Positions 26,955-38,307 are shown, counted from the stretch's first letter. The stretch: DNA of 64,000 nt from Chiayiivirga sp. (GCA_022647565.1 JALCLA010000001.1:1054001-1118000), one strand, 5' to 3'. The notes: generated from the letters alone by a model not told the origin. Translations and numbers: made by a program.

Positions 26955-28250
26955 TCAGGACGAGCTGAGGCGGTTGTCGATATAGGCTTCGTCGCGCAGC
27001 TGGCGCAGGAAGCGGTCGTACTCTTCGTCCGCCTTGCGCCGCCCGATGGATTCGCGCGCGGCGTTGCGGCGCGATTCCTCGGTGACGTCCTGCTCGCGCG
27101 AGCCCAGGCGCTGGATGATGTGCCAGCCGGCTTCGCTCTCGAAGGGCTCGGAGATCTGCTCGTCCTGGAGGGCCGTCAGCGCGTTGCCCACCGAGGTGCC
27201 CCAGGCCTGGGCCTGGAACCAGCCCATGTCGCCGCCCTGATTGCGGGTCACCACGTCGTCCGAGGCTTCCTTCGCTACCTTGGCGAAGTCTTCGCCCGCG
27301 ACCAGCCGCGCATGCAGGGCTTGCGCCCTGGCCTTGGCCTCGTCGCTGGACACCACCTCGGTCTTGCTCACCAGGATGCCGCGGGTGTGGTACTCGGTGA
27401 TGCTCTTCGCGGCCTGGGCATCGCGGGTCTCGATCAGCTTGATCAGGCTATAGCCGCTCGGCCCACGCAGCGGCTGCGAAACCTGCCCGGCGCTCATGCC
27501 CTGCACCAGATTGGCGAACAGCGGCGGGATCTCGTCGTAGCGACGCCAGCCGAGGTCGCCGCCCTCGAGCGCAGTCTGGTGATCGGAGTAGCGCACTGCC
27601 GCCGTGGCGAATTCCATCTCGCCATTGTCCACCAGCTTGCGGATGCCCTCGATCTTGGTCTGCGCGGTGGCGATCTGCTCCGAGGTCGCGCCGTCGGGCA
27701 GGGCCACGAGCAGCAGGCCGAGGTGCACTTCGCCCTGCTTCAGGCTCTCGCTCGCAAGCGCGATGTCCACTTCGGTGTCGCTCACCGCCACCCGGCTCTG
27801 GCTGATCGACTGGCGCATCCGCTGCACCGTCAGTTCTTCGCGCAGCTGCTGGCGGAACTCGTCGTAGCTGGTGCCCTCGACCGCAAGCTGCGCGCGCATC
27901 TGTTCCATGCTGAGGTTGTTGCGTTCGGCGATGCGGCTGATCGCCGACTCCAGTTCCAGGTCGCCGATGCGGACGCCGGCACCTTCGGCCCGGGCCAGCT
28001 GCAGCCGCATCAGGATCAGCCGCTCCAGCACCTGGCGTTCGAGCGAGGCTTGCGGCGGCAACTGCTCCGGCCGGCTCGCGAACTGCTCGCGGATATTGGC
28101 GACGGCGCGTTCCAGCTCGCTGCGCAGGATGACGTCGTCGTCCACCACCGCAACGATGCTGTCGACCGAGTCGAGTGCGAGCGACTGCGCCTGCACGTGG
28201 CCGGTCGCAAGCAGGGCGAGGAACAGGAAGGAGGCGAGGAGGCGGTTCAT
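26955..28250 (-). CDS. surA: Periplasmic peptidyl-prolyl isomerase / outer-membrane protein chaperone SurA
   Basis: 431 residues from ATG 28250. Signal peptide MNRLLASFLFLALL...VQAQ, an N-terminal chaperone domain (VDSIVAVVDDDVILRSELE), then two parvulin domains (about residues 170-270 and 285-380, each with the GGDLGW/GGDMGW signature) and a short C-terminal helix. Delivers beta-barrel proteins, including LptD encoded just upstream. Confidence 0.96.
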   Translation of the reverse strand: MNRLLASFLFLALLATGHVQAQSLALDSVDSIVAVVDDDVILRSELERAVANIREQFASRPEQLPPQASLERQVLERLILMRLQLARAEGAGVRIGDLELESAISRIAERNNLSMEQMRAQLAVEGTSYDEFRQQLREELTVQRMRQSISQSRVAVSDTEVDIALASESLKQGEVHLGLLLVALPDGATSEQIATAQTKIEGIRKLVDNGEMEFATAAVRYSDHQTALEGGDLGWRRYDEIPPLFANLVQGMSAGQVSQPLRGPSGYSLIKLIETRDAQAAKSITEYHTRGILVSKTEVVSSDEAKARAQALHARLVAGEDFAKVAKEASDDVVTRNQGGDMGWFQAQAWGTSVGNALTALQDEQISEPFESEAGWHIIQRLGSREQDVTEESRRNAARESIGRRKADEEYDRFLRQLRDEAYIDNRLSSS

Positions 28251-28320
28251 GGGCGGGATGTCGTCTGCGAGGAGATGGCGCGGGCGGGCCGGAGCGTGCG
28301 CGGACCGCGATGCAAGGGCA

Positions 28321-30573
28321 TCAGCGCGTGTAACCGAGGATAGCACGCTCAAGCAGTTCACCGGACTTGCGGCCGAGGGACGCCAGCCCCTTGAGCTCCA
28401 GTTCGATATAGATGCCGTTGTTCATTTCGCCCTCGCGGTTGCGCACGTAGCGGCGGCCGAGCACGCGCCACGCGACGCAGCAGCTTTCCCACTCGAATCC
28501 GGCCACGGATTCGAGCGTGGAGGAGTCCAGCAGCGAATAGTTCCAGCGCCCGATCAGGCGCCAACGCTCCGAGATCGGCGCGGCAAAGGAGGCATCGACC
28601 TGCTCCAGTGCCACCTGGTCGGCGAGCGCGCCGTTCTGTTCGCGCCGGAAGCGGTAGGCAAGGTTGAGCACGCCGCGCGGATTCCAGCGGTACTGCGCGC
28701 GCAGCGCGGAGAGATCGCTCAGCTCCTGGTCCGGGTCCCACTGCTGGCTGATGCCGACGCGCCACTGGTCCGAGAGGGTCAGGTCGAGGTCGGCCACGAG
28801 GGCCGATCCGTCGAGGTCGGTGATGGCCTGCCCCGGCAACTGCACCCGTTGCGGCGAGAAATAGCGGATCTGGCCAAGGCTGGCCGAGAGCCGCTCGCGC
28901 CCCGAGGCTTCCTCCAGCAGTCGCGTGGTGAGCGCCACCGTGGCCTGGTTCGCGTCGGTCTGGCGGTCGGCACCGGTGAAGCGATTGGGCCGGAACAATT
29001 GTTCGAAGCTGAAGGTGAGTTCCTGTGTGTCGAAGATCGGCAGGTCGTCCTGCGCCTCGTAGGGCACGCGCAGGTAGTACAGGCGCGGTTCCAGCGTCTG
29101 CAGCATGCGCTTGCCGAAGAGCGAGGCGTTGCGTTCGAAGAACAGGCCGGCATCGAGGCTGGCGATCGGCGTATCGCGACTGGGTGAACGCGTGGCGAAG
29201 TTCGCGTCATAGTCGCGGTCGAGCTGGTAGGCCGTGTGGCGGAAACCGAACTCGGGTCGCACATAGCCTGCCGCGCGTTCGAACGGGAACGCGACATAGG
29301 GATAGAAGTCGTAGCGTTGGGCGCCGGCACGCTCTTCGTGGTCGAACGCCACGGCCTCGGAACGCACCCCGGCGACCACCGAATCGTGCAACGGGCGCTC
29401 GTAGCCGAAGGTGAGCCGGGGCAGGCGGCGAAACGGCTCGAAGCCGTCGGGCAGGAAGGGGTCGGTGATCTCCCAGCTCTGCGCGCTCACGCTGGCGTTC
29501 CAGTACTGGCCGCGGCCATGCACGCCCACCGTGCTCTCGAGCAGGCTGGTGCTGGCGGCGGTGAGCGAGTCGCCGAAGTCTTCGAAATAGCGGTCGTCGG
29601 AAACGTGGTTGAGGTTGGCCTGCACGTTCCAGTGCGACCCGAGCGCGCCGAAGTGCTGCAGGCCGATCGAGCCACGGTCGTCGCCGGTCTGGTCGTCGTC
29701 GGGCAGCCAGGTGCCGGAAAGTTCGCCGCGCTGGGTCGGGCTCAGGTAGCGGAACTCGGCGCCGAGCATGGCACCGCGCCGGCCCATCAGGCGCGGGGTC
29801 AGGGTCAGGTCGTAGTTCGGCGCAAGATTGATGTAGTAGGGCGCCGCGATGTCGATGCCACTGTCCTGCGAACTGCCGATGCTGGGAAACAGGAAGCCGG
29901 TGCGACGACGCTCATCGATCGGGAAGCTGGCGTAGGGCAGGTACAGGATCGGCACCGATCCCAGGCGCAAGGTGGCGTGGCGCGCCGTGCCGATGCCTTC
30001 GGCCTGGTCCAGGTCCACCCGTGCTGCGCGCAACTGCCAGCCGGTGGCCCCGGGGTCGCAAGTGGTGTAGCTGACCTGGCTCAGTTTGCTGGTCTCGCCC
30101 TCCACCACGGCCTGCTCGGCATGGCCATTGCCGCGTGCGTCGAGCAACTGGTAGCGCACCTCCTGCAGGGTGCTGCGATCGGATTCGAGTTCACCCCTTG
30201 CGCGCTCGGCACCTACCAGCAGGCCGCGATCCTGGTAGTGCACCGCGCCCTCGGCTTCATAGGTCTGGGCCTGGGTGTCGTAGCGAAGCCGCTCGGCACC
30301 GATGAACTGGTCGGCACGCCGGATCTGCACATCGCCTTGGAGCGTGTAGCTCGCCTGGTCCAGCACGTCGAAGCGCATCGCGCTCAGTTCGGCCGCGCTG
30401 TTCTCGCGGTCGCCTTCGCCGGGCAGGTCGCTGCGATGGAAATCGAACAGGGCATTCGGCTTGCACAGCGCCCACTGGCTCGGGTCATCGCGCTCGCGGT
30501 CGGCTGCCACGGCAGTTGCGGACAGTGCCCAGCACAGGGCGGCAGCGAGCGGAGCGATGCGGGGCTGGGGCAC
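28321..30573 (-). CDS. lptD: LPS-assembly outer-membrane protein LptD
   Basis: About 750 residues from the GTG at 30573 (reads [18 protein letters not shown]..., a signal peptide ending AVAAD). The N-terminal OstA/jellyroll domain ([20 protein letters not shown]) is followed by a 26-strand-type barrel with [20 protein letters not shown] and the C-terminal cysteine pair in [10 protein letters not shown]. Inserts LPS into the outer leaflet. The upstream frame extends further, but only the GTG gives a good signal peptide. Confidence 0.95.
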   Translation of the reverse strand: MPQPRIAPLAAALCWALSATAVAADRERDDPSQWALCKPNALFDFHRSDLPGEGDRENSAAELSAMRFDVLDQASYTLQGDVQIRRADQFIGAERLRYDTQAQTYEAEGAVHYQDRGLLVGAERARGELESDRSTLQEVRYQLLDARGNGHAEQAVVEGETSKLSQVSYTTCDPGATGWQLRAARVDLDQAEGIGTARHATLRLGSVPILYLPYASFPIDERRRTGFLFPSIGSSQDSGIDIAAPYYINLAPNYDLTLTPRLMGRRGAMLGAEFRYLSPTQRGELSGTWLPDDDQTGDDRGSIGLQHFGALGSHWNVQANLNHVSDDRYFEDFGDSLTAASTSLLESTVGVHGRGQYWNASVSAQSWEITDPFLPDGFEPFRRLPRLTFGYERPLHDSVVAGVRSEAVAFDHEERAGAQRYDFYPYVAFPFERAAGYVRPEFGFRHTAYQLDRDYDANFATRSPSRDTPIASLDAGLFFERNASLFGKRMLQTLEPRLYYLRVPYEAQDDLPIFDTQELTFSFEQLFRPNRFTGADRQTDANQATVALTTRLLEEASGRERLSASLGQIRYFSPQRVQLPGQAITDLDGSALVADLDLTLSDQWRVGISQQWDPDQELSDLSALRAQYRWNPRGVLNLAYRFRREQNGALADQVALEQVDASFAAPISERWRLIGRWNYSLLDSSTLESVAGFEWESCCVAWRVLGRRYVRNREGEMNNGIYIELELKGLASLGRKSGELLERAILGYTR

Positions 30574-30676
30574 GTGGACGTCGATGGCGGGCAAAAACGG
30601 CGGCCAGCATGCCGCAAAGCCCGGTTCTGGGGCAACGCGCACCTGCCCGCGATTGGGGCCCGATTCACGCCCGCGC

Positions 30677-30713
30677 TTGCCGCGGGCTGGATGAAAAAGT
30701 ACCATTTCGGTAC
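30677..30713 (+). promoter_or_regulatory. Candidate suf promoter with overlapping operator
   Basis: TTGCCG (30677-30682), 17-base spacer, TACCAT (30700-30705). An inverted repeat GTACC-ATTTC-GGTAC (30699-30713) covers the -10, about 24 bases before the regulator's ATG. An operator over the core promoter of an Rrf2-regulated operon is a natural site for autorepression. Confidence 0.5.
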
Positions 30714-30736
30714 GTTATTGCCAGCCGCGCGCCAGC

Positions 30737-31213
30737 ATGCTTCGCGTCACCAAGCTCACCGATTACGCCACCCTGGTTCTGACCGTGCTGGCCAGCGACC
30801 CCAGGGCCGTGCTCAGCGCCGCCGATCTGGCCGAGCGTGCGCGCCTGGAAGCGCCCACCGTGAGCAAGTTGCTCAAGCCGCTGGCCCACGCCGGTCTGGT
30901 GTCAGGCTTGCGCGGCGTGAACGGGGGCTATCGCCTCGCGCGTGCCCCGGAGGCCATATCGCTGATCGAGATCGTGGAGGCGATGGAAGGCCCGCTCGGG
31001 ATGACCGAATGCAGCGTGCACGCGGGCAACTGCGGCATCGAGAACCACTGTGGCGTGCGCGCCAACTGGCGCCGCATCAACGACGTGGTGGTGGACGCGC
31101 TGCGCGGCGTCACCCTGGCCCAGATGCTGGCGCCGGTGCCATCGACCGAACCGAACCGTGCGCCGGGTTCGGGCAAGCCACGCCGCATTCCGCTGCACGT
31201 GACGGCGCGCTGA
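30737..31213 (+). CDS. Rrf2-family regulator of the SUF operon
   Basis: 158 residues. A winged-helix Rrf2 domain ([45 protein letters not shown]) and a three-Cys cluster in [15 protein letters not shown] (C-x7-C-x5-C), the iron-sulfur sensor region. As first gene of the suf operon it corresponds to the SUF system FeS assembly regulator (SufR/IscR-like), expected to repress the operon when its cluster is intact. Confidence 0.9.
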   Translation: MLRVTKLTDYATLVLTVLASDPRAVLSAADLAERARLEAPTVSKLLKPLAHAGLVSGLRGVNGGYRLARAPEAISLIEIVEAMEGPLGMTECSVHAGNCGIENHCGVRANWRRINDVVVDALRGVTLAQMLAPVPSTEPNRAPGSGKPRRIPLHVTAR

Positions 31214-31227
31214 ATCCGAGGATGCCC

Positions 31228-32667
31228 ATGTCCGTCGAGAACGCCCAGATCCATGAACAGCTCGGTCGCCGCTACGAGGCCGGCTTCGTTACCGAGATCG
31301 AAACCGACTCGCTCCCGCCCGGGTTGGGCGAGGACACGATCCGCTTCCTCTCGGCCAAGAAGAACGAGCCCGAGTGGATGACGCAATGGCGGCTTGCGGC
31401 CTACCGCCACTGGCTGTCGATGCCGGTGCCGCACTGGGCAAAGCTCGATATCGCGCCGATCGATTTCCAGGCAATCAGCTACTACGCCGCGCCCAAGGCC
31501 AAGTACAAGTCCCTGGACGAAGTGCCGCAGGAACTGCTCGACACCTACGACAAGCTCGGCGTGCCGCTGCACGAACGCGCGCGCCTCGCGGGCGTGGCGG
31601 TGGACGCGGTGTTCGATTCGGTCTCGGTGGGTACCACGTTCCGCAAGGAACTGGCGGAGAAGGGCGTGATCTTCTGCTCGATGAGCGAGGCGATCCGCGA
31701 GTACCCGGAGCTGGTGCGCCAATACCTGGGATCGGTGGTGCCGGTGGGCGACAACTATTTTGCCGCGCTCAACTCGGCGGTGTTCTCGGACGGCAGTTTC
31801 GTGTTCATTCCGAAGGGCGTGCGGTGCCCGATGGAGCTGTCGACCTACTTCCGGATCAACGCGCGCGATACCGGCCAATTCGAACGTACCCTCATCATCG
31901 CCGAGGAACGCAGCCACGTGAGTTACCTGGAAGGCTGCACGGCGCCGATGCGCGACGAGAACCAGCTGCACGCCGCCGTGGTGGAGCTGGTGGCGCTGGA
32001 CGACGCGCAGATCAAGTATTCCACCGTGCAGAACTGGTATCCCGGCGACGAGAACGGTGTCGGCGGCATCTACAACTTCGTCACCAAGCGCGGTGAATGC
32101 CGCGGCGCACGCAGCAAGATCTCCTGGACCCAGGTGGAAACGGGTTCCGCCATCACCTGGAAGTACCCGAGCTGCGTGTTGCGTGGCGACGACTCGGTGG
32201 GCGAGTTCCATTCGGTGGCGCTCACTCATCATCGCCAGCAGGCCGACACCGGTACCAAGATGATCCACCTCGGGCGCAACACGAAGTCCAAGATCGTGTC
32301 CAAGGGGATCAGCGCCGGGCGAGGCCAGAACACCTACCGCGGCCTGGTGAAGGTGGAGAAATCTGCCGCGGGTGCGCGCAACCACACCCAGTGCGACTCG
32401 CTCCTGATCGGCAAGCAGTGTGGCGCGCACACCTTCCCGTACATCGAGGTCAAGCGCCCCGACGCGACCGTGGAGCATGAAGCGACCACGTCGAAGATTT
32501 CAGACGACCAGCTTTTCTACTGCCGCGCCCGAGGCATCGGCCAGGAAGACGCGGTCTCGATGATCGTCGACGGTTTCTGCAAGCAGGTGTTCCGCGAGCT
32601 GCCGATGGAGTTCGCGGTGGAAGCGAAGAAGTTGCTGGAAGTGTCGCTGGAAGGATCGGTCGGATGA
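31228..32667 (+). CDS. sufB: Fe-S cluster scaffold component SufB
   Basis: 479 residues. Start chosen at ATG 31228 because GAGG lies at the right distance; the ATG two codons earlier abuts the GAGG. Landmarks: [61 protein letters not shown] with the scaffold Cys, and the C-terminal [21 protein letters not shown]. Forms SufBCD with the downstream products. The stop overlaps the next start. Confidence 0.97.
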   Translation: MSVENAQIHEQLGRRYEAGFVTEIETDSLPPGLGEDTIRFLSAKKNEPEWMTQWRLAAYRHWLSMPVPHWAKLDIAPIDFQAISYYAAPKAKYKSLDEVPQELLDTYDKLGVPLHERARLAGVAVDAVFDSVSVGTTFRKELAEKGVIFCSMSEAIREYPELVRQYLGSVVPVGDNYFAALNSAVFSDGSFVFIPKGVRCPMELSTYFRINARDTGQFERTLIIAEERSHVSYLEGCTAPMRDENQLHAAVVELVALDDAQIKYSTVQNWYPGDENGVGGIYNFVTKRGECRGARSKISWTQVETGSAITWKYPSCVLRGDDSVGEFHSVALTHHRQQADTGTKMIHLGRNTKSKIVSKGISAGRGQNTYRGLVKVEKSAAGARNHTQCDSLLIGKQCGAHTFPYIEVKRPDATVEHEATTSKISDDQLFYCRARGIGQEDAVSMIVDGFCKQVFRELPMEFAVEAKKLLEVSLEGSVG

Positions 32668-33794
32668 AGGCTTCGCGCTGGATGGTGCTCTCGTTGTGGG
32701 CAATCGCCGGTGGCGTTGCGGCGACTGATTCGGATCGCATCCGGCCGCTGGCCGACATGCCCACGGCACGCGCGGCGCACTCGGCGACGCGCTTGCCCGA
32801 TGGCCGGGTGTTGCTCGCGGGTGGATGCCGCGCAGATGGTTGCGAGGAAGGCATGGCGGGTGATGCCGTGCTGTTCGATCCGGCGCGCGATGCGTTCGAG
32901 CCTGCGGGCAGCCTGCAGCAGGCGCGTGTCGGGCATCGGGCCGTGGCCCTTGCCGATGGCTCGGTGCTGCTGATGGGCGGATGGTCCGGCGAGGGCGCCA
33001 CCGCGTCGGTCGAGCGCTTCGATCCGGTCGCAGGCACGTTCCAGATGCATGGCCAACTGTTGCAGGCGCGCGATGCGTTCACCGCAACCCTGCTGCGCGA
33101 CGGCCGTGTCCTCGTGGTCGGCGGCTATGCAGACGGCGACATGCGCCCGCTCGCGCGGGCCGAGATCTACGATCCGGCCACGGCTTCCTCCAGCGCCACA
33201 GGTGACCTCGGCACCGCGCGTCGTTCGCACACTGCCACCTTGCTTGGCGACGGCAGCGTCCTGATTGCCGGTGGCTCCGATACGCGACGTTCGGTGACCG
33301 CGACGCTGGAACGATTCGACCCGGCCACGGACGGTTTCCTGCCCGCGGGCACGCTCGCCAAGGCACGGCACAAGCACGCCGCGGTGCGCATGGGCGACGA
33401 GGTCCTGTTCCTCGGCGGTGCCGGCATTCCCGAGCCCGACGGCTACTTCGTGGATACCGAACGCTGGAACGCCACCACGCGCGAAACGACTCCCGGTCCG
33501 ACCCTGGCCGAAGGCCGCTACAAGTTCCTCGATGCGGTGGTGGTGTTGCCGGATGGCGACGTGCTGGTCGCCGGTGGCGGACGTCATGCCGAACGACTGG
33601 ACCGCGGACTTGTCCGATTCGTGCGCGTGCGCGCTGCCCTGGGCGTGGCGCTCGCGTTCTCCACCGTCACGCCACTGAACGATGGCCGCATCCTGGTCGC
33701 CGGTGGCTATGACCCGGATATCCGCACCCGACGTTCGGCGTGGATTTACGCGCCGCGCGACGGGTCTGCCATCACCCTTGCCCACGAGTTCTGA
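32664..33794 (+). CDS. Exported kelch-repeat protein inside the suf operon
   Basis: 376 residues with a signal peptide ([20 protein letters not shown]) and about six kelch-type repeats, each with a H-x-A-x-x-L-x-D/G-GxVLxxGG pattern (for example [42 protein letters not shown]), predicting a beta-propeller outside the cytoplasm. Its start overlaps the sufB stop (ATGA) and it ends nine bases before sufC, so it is transcribed and translationally coupled with the suf genes. Why an exported propeller is made with a cytoplasmic Fe-S assembly machine is unclear. Confidence 0.85.
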   Translation: MKASRWMVLSLWAIAGGVAATDSDRIRPLADMPTARAAHSATRLPDGRVLLAGGCRADGCEEGMAGDAVLFDPARDAFEPAGSLQQARVGHRAVALADGSVLLMGGWSGEGATASVERFDPVAGTFQMHGQLLQARDAFTATLLRDGRVLVVGGYADGDMRPLARAEIYDPATASSSATGDLGTARRSHTATLLGDGSVLIAGGSDTRRSVTATLERFDPATDGFLPAGTLAKARHKHAAVRMGDEVLFLGGAGIPEPDGYFVDTERWNATTRETTPGPTLAEGRYKFLDAVVVLPDGDVLVAGGGRHAERLDRGLVRFVRVRAALGVALAFSTVTPLNDGRILVAGGYDPDIRTRRSAWIYAPRDGSAITLAHEF

Positions 33795-33803
33795 GCCGGA
33801 CCC

Positions 33804-34568
<765 letters not shown>

Positions 34569-34570
34569 AC

Positions 34571-35857
34571 ATGGGTGCGCTGCTGGATTCCCTGCTCGCC
34601 GGATTCGATACCCTGCCGCTGCGCGACGCCGCGGGCCTGGGCGAGTGGCGGAGCGCGGCATACCAGGCGGCACGCGAGGACGGCTTGCCGGCGGCGCGCA
34701 ACGAGCGCTGGAAGCACACGAGCCTGCGCGCGCTGGAGCGACGCCCGTTCGCACCATCCGTGGCGTTGCCGGCGTGGAATCCTGCGGCCATTGCCTTGCC
34801 GCCCGCGCCGCGAATGGTGTTCGTCAATGGCGTGTTCGACGCCCATCATTCGGACCTGCGCGGGCTGCCCGAGGGCGTCACCTTGCAGACGCTGTCGCAA
34901 GTCCTCGCAGCGGATGATGCGGAAGTCGCCACCGCACTCACGGGTGGCGGCTCACCGCCGGAAGGCATCTTCGGTCGCCTCAACGCGGCCTTTGCCACCG
35001 AAGGCATGCGCTTGCAGGTGGCGGCCGGAACCCGGGTCGCCACGCCGCTGCACCTGCTGTCGCTGGGCGCCCCTGCGCCGGATAGCGCCTGGCACCTGCG
35101 CCATTCCATCGAGGTGCTCGATGGCGCCAGCCTCGGCCTGGTCGAACATCAGGCGGCCGTCGGTGCGCAAGCGCACCTGTCCAATGGCGTGATGCAGATC
35201 GGGCTGGGGCGCGGAGCGCAATTGCGCCACGCGCGCGTCCAGCAGGAATCTGAATCCGCCACGGTGATCGCGCGCAGCCAGATACGGCTGGCGCAGGGTG
35301 CCGGCTATCGACGCATTGACCTTGAGCTGGGTGCCGCCCTGTCACGCCACGAATTGCAGGTTGCGCTGGTGGGCGAGGGCGCAAGCCTGTACGCCAACGG
35401 GGTCCTGCTGGCCACGCGGCGGCGGCATCTGGACACCCGGATCGAGATCGAGCATGCCGCGCGCGATACGAGTTCGGAGCTGGGCTGGCGCGGACTGGGC
35501 GCAGATCGCGGTCGGGCCGTGTTCCATGGCGGGATCACGATTCAGGCCGGCGCGGACGGCAGCGCCGCGATGTTGTCCAACAAGAACCTGCTGCTGAGCG
35601 AAGGCGCGGAGGTGGATACCCAGCCGGTGCTGGAGATTCACGCCGACGAGGTGAAGGCGGCGCACGGCGCCACCGTGGGCCAGCTGGATGCGAACGCCTT
35701 GTTCTACCTGCGTTCGCGCGGCCTTCCGATCGAGCAGGCACGCGCGCTCCTGACGACGGCCTTCTGCCGCGAGGTGTTGTCGGACATGGACGACGCCAGC
35801 CTGGCTGAAGTGCTCGCCGGGAAGCTCGATCTCGCGCTGCAGGATCTGGTGGCATGA
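34571..35857 (+). CDS. sufD: Fe-S assembly protein SufD
   Basis: 428 residues, the usual length, with the divergent N-terminus NERWKHTSLRAL and the conserved C-terminal right-handed helix: SSELGWRGLGADRGRAVFHG, QPVLEIHADEVKAAHGATVGQLD, LFYLRSRGL. Partner of SufB and SufC. The stop overlaps the sufS start (ATGA). Confidence 0.96.
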   Translation: MGALLDSLLAGFDTLPLRDAAGLGEWRSAAYQAAREDGLPAARNERWKHTSLRALERRPFAPSVALPAWNPAAIALPPAPRMVFVNGVFDAHHSDLRGLPEGVTLQTLSQVLAADDAEVATALTGGGSPPEGIFGRLNAAFATEGMRLQVAAGTRVATPLHLLSLGAPAPDSAWHLRHSIEVLDGASLGLVEHQAAVGAQAHLSNGVMQIGLGRGAQLRHARVQQESESATVIARSQIRLAQGAGYRRIDLELGAALSRHELQVALVGEGASLYANGVLLATRRRHLDTRIEIEHAARDTSSELGWRGLGADRGRAVFHGGITIQAGADGSAAMLSNKNLLLSEGAEVDTQPVLEIHADEVKAAHGATVGQLDANALFYLRSRGLPIEQARALLTTAFCREVLSDMDDASLAEVLAGKLDLALQDLVA

Positions 35858-37098
35858 GCCGTCCCGCAGCCTCGCCGGCCGCCGGCCCGGACTGGTCGCG
35901 GGTTCGTGCCGATTTTCCGCTGCTGCAAAGGCAAGTGCACGGCAAGCCGCTCGTCTACCTGGATTCCGCGAATACGGCGCAGAAGCCGCAGGTCGTGATC
36001 GAGGCCGTGGACAGCTTTTATCGGCGTCACAACGCCAACGTCAGCCGGGCCGTGCACCAGCTCGGCAGCGAGGCAACCGAGGCCTACGAAGGCGCGCGCA
36101 GCAAGCTGGCGAGCTTCCTCAAGGTGCGCCGCGACGAGCTGGTGCTGTGCAGCGGAACGACCTTTGCGATCAACCTGGTGGCCTATTCCTGGGCCTTGCC
36201 GCGGCTGAAGCCGGGCGATGCCATCCTGCTCACGCGCATGGAGCACCACGCCAACATCGTGCCCTGGCAGCTGGTGGCCGAGCGCACCGGGGCGCGCATC
36301 CGAGTTGCGGAGCTCACGCCGGCGGGCGAGCTGGACCTCGATGCGCTGTGGAAGGCGATGACGCCTGAGGTCAAGCTGCTTGGTCTCGCGCAGGTGTCGA
36401 ACGTGCTTGGCACGGTCAACCCGGTGCGCGAGGTCTGCCGCGAAGCGCGCAAGCGCGGCATCGTCACCGTGATCGACGGTTCGCAGGCGGTGCCGCATCG
36501 CGCCGTCGATATCGCTGCGCTCGGCTGCGATTTCTACGCCTTCACCGGACACAAGATGTGCGGTCCCACCGGCACCGGCGCGCTTTGGGCGCGACGCGAG
36601 CACCTGGCAGCGATGCCACCATTCCTCGGCGGCGGCGAAATGATCCGCGAGGTGAGCTTCGAGGGCACGGTATTCAACGATGCACCCCACAAGTTCGAGG
36701 CCGGCACGCCCAACATCGCCGGTTTCGTCGGGCTCGGGGCGGCGGTGGACTATCTCGATGCGCTCGGCATGGACGCGGTCGAAGCGCGTGAACAGGAGTT
36801 GCTCGCGCATGCGAGCGCCGCGATGGCCGGGATTCCGGGCCTGCGCGTGCTGGGCACGGCGCGCGACAAGGCGGCGGTGATCTCCTTCCTGATCGAGGGC
36901 GCGCACGCCCATGACCTGGCCACGCTGCTCGACCTGGAGGGCGTGGCGGTGCGCTCCGGCCAGCATTGCGCCCATCCGCTGCTGCAGTTCTACGGCGTGG
37001 CGGCCACCTGTCGCGCCTCGCTCGCGTTCTACAACACCCGCGACGAGATCGACGCATTCGTGGCGGCGCTGGTGAAAGCACGCGCGCTGCTGGGATAA
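35854..37098 (+). CDS. sufS: Cysteine desulfurase SufS
   Basis: 414 residues, class II PLP-dependent desulfurase supplying sulfur. PLP-binding Lys in AFTGHKMCGPTG near residue 231, catalytic Cys in RSGQHCAHPLL near residue 370. It starts within the sufD stop. No sufE or sufU sulfur-acceptor gene follows in this window, so the acceptor must be encoded elsewhere or replaced. Confidence 0.96.
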   Translation: MSRPAASPAAGPDWSRVRADFPLLQRQVHGKPLVYLDSANTAQKPQVVIEAVDSFYRRHNANVSRAVHQLGSEATEAYEGARSKLASFLKVRRDELVLCSGTTFAINLVAYSWALPRLKPGDAILLTRMEHHANIVPWQLVAERTGARIRVAELTPAGELDLDALWKAMTPEVKLLGLAQVSNVLGTVNPVREVCREARKRGIVTVIDGSQAVPHRAVDIAALGCDFYAFTGHKMCGPTGTGALWARREHLAAMPPFLGGGEMIREVSFEGTVFNDAPHKFEAGTPNIAGFVGLGAAVDYLDALGMDAVEAREQELLAHASAAMAGIPGLRVLGTARDKAAVISFLIEGAHAHDLATLLDLEGVAVRSGQHCAHPLLQFYGVAATCRASLAFYNTRDEIDAFVAALVKARALLG

Positions 37099-37127
37099 TT
37101 CGCTGGTCCCGGATCCGGAGCAGGGCC

Positions 37128-37388
37128 ATGAGTTTGGAGAACGACGCGGAGGTCCTGGCGCTGCTGCGCGATCTGCGCGACGGTCAGCGCCAGCATCTCG
37201 AACGCCAGGCCGAGGCCCTGGCGATGCAGCGCGAGCAGGTCGACCTCGTCAAGCGCCAATTCGATCGCGCCGAGCGGCTGCAGGAACGGGCCGAGGCCTT
37301 GCAGGAGCGCGGGGCCAAGGCAATGCGCCTCGTGCTGTTCGTGCTGATCCCGTTGCTGCTGCTGGCGGTGCTGGTGCTTCTTTTCTGA
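37128..37388 (+). CDS. Small coiled-coil protein with C-terminal membrane anchor
   Basis: 86 residues: a Gln/Arg/Glu-rich coiled coil (about residues 10-65, with RQHLERQAEALAMQREQVDL) followed by a single hydrophobic segment of about 20 residues at the extreme C-terminus, i.e. tail-anchored. It lies 29 bp after sufS in the same operon. No family recognised. Confidence 0.65.
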   Translation: MSLENDAEVLALLRDLRDGQRQHLERQAEALAMQREQVDLVKRQFDRAERLQERAEALQERGAKAMRLVLFVLIPLLLLAVLVLLF

Positions 37389-37405
37389 ATCCGGACGGCT
37401 CCCCG

Positions 37406-37924
37406 ATGCTGAGTTTCCACATCGCCACCACGGCGGACATTCCGGCCCTCGTCGCACTCGTGACCTCGGCGTATCGCGGCGACGCCAGTCGCCAGGGCTG
37501 GACTACCGAAGCCGATTTGCTCGACGGCAACCGCATCGATCCCGAGGTGTTGCGTGGCGACATCGAGCGCGGGCAATCGATGGTGGTCATCGCCAGCCGC
37601 GACGGCGCGATGCTCGCTTGCGCGCATGTATGCGTGCAGGATGGCGCGGGCTACTTCGGCATGTTCGCGGTGCGTCCCGAGCTTCAGAACGCGGGCATCG
37701 GGCGCCAGGTACTGGCCGAAGCCGAGCGCATCGTGCGCGAGGAGTTCGGCTTGCCGCTGATGCGGATGACCGTGATCGACCTGCGCGAGGAACTCGTGGC
37801 CTGGTACGAACGTCGCGGCTATCGCCGCACCGGCATCAAGAAGCCGTTCCCCGCCACCGATCCGCGCTTCGGCCTGCCCAGGCGCGACGACCTGCGCTTC
37901 GAAGTGCTGGAAAGGATTCTATGA
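37406..37924 (+). CDS. GNAT-family N-acetyltransferase
   Basis: 172 residues with the GNAT acetyl-CoA site VRPELQNAGIGRQVLAEAE (the Q/RxxGxG/A loop near residue 95), the N-terminal IATTADIPALVALVTSAYRG and WYERRGYRRTG at the C-terminus. The substrate is unknown. The stop overlaps the start of the Rieske gene (ATGA). Confidence 0.85.
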   Translation: MLSFHIATTADIPALVALVTSAYRGDASRQGWTTEADLLDGNRIDPEVLRGDIERGQSMVVIASRDGAMLACAHVCVQDGAGYFGMFAVRPELQNAGIGRQVLAEAERIVREEFGLPLMRMTVIDLREELVAWYERRGYRRTGIKKPFPATDPRFGLPRRDDLRFEVLERIL

Positions 37925-38250
37925 GCGATGCCGACTGGATCTTCGTGTGCGCCGAGGGCGAGCTGGCGCCGGGCGAGTCGCGCGTGGTGTGGGCGGATGC
38001 CACGGCTATCCTGGTGCTCAATTTCGACGGCATGCTGTATGCGCTCGAAGACAAGTGCAGCCACGAGGAATTCGAGCTGTCGGCCGGGCCGTTCGACCCG
38101 GCGGCGGGCACGATCGAATGCGTGCTGCACGGCGCGAAGTTCGATGTACGTGATGGCAGCGCCCTGTGTGCGCCGGCCTACGAGCCGGTGGCCAAGTTCC
38201 CGATCAAGCTCGAACACGGCGCAGTCTGGACCCGCGACGACCGCGACTGA
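37921..38250 (+). CDS. Rieske [2Fe-2S] ferredoxin-like protein
   Basis: 109 residues. The Rieske motif is present: CSHEEFELSAG (C-x-H) near residue 46 and CVLHGAKFD (C-x2-H) near residue 66. It has no membrane segment, so it is a soluble electron carrier like the ferredoxin subunit of non-heme oxygenases. Rieske genes at the end of suf operons are common, suggesting a role in or dependence on cluster assembly. Confidence 0.88.
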   Translation: MSDADWIFVCAEGELAPGESRVVWADATAILVLNFDGMLYALEDKCSHEEFELSAGPFDPAAGTIECVLHGAKFDVRDGSALCAPAYEPVAKFPIKLEHGAVWTRDDRD

Positions 38251-38272
38251 GCCACTTCCGAGGGCGCTCGTG

Positions 38273-38296
38273 CTTGCGCGCGATCGCGCACGCAAG
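38273..38296. terminator. Bidirectional hairpin between convergent genes
   Basis: CTTGCG-CGCGATCGCG-CACGCAAG: near-perfect stem between the end of the suf operon (+) and yggX (-). No long T tract. Confidence 0.45.
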
Positions 38297-38307
38297 AGGC
38301 GCACACC

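Noticed and set aside
29236..31221. A 5' extension of the sufB frame of about 660 codons
   Set aside because: It is antisense to lptD and the regulator gene overlaps it; sufB starts normally at 31228 behind a ribosome-binding site.
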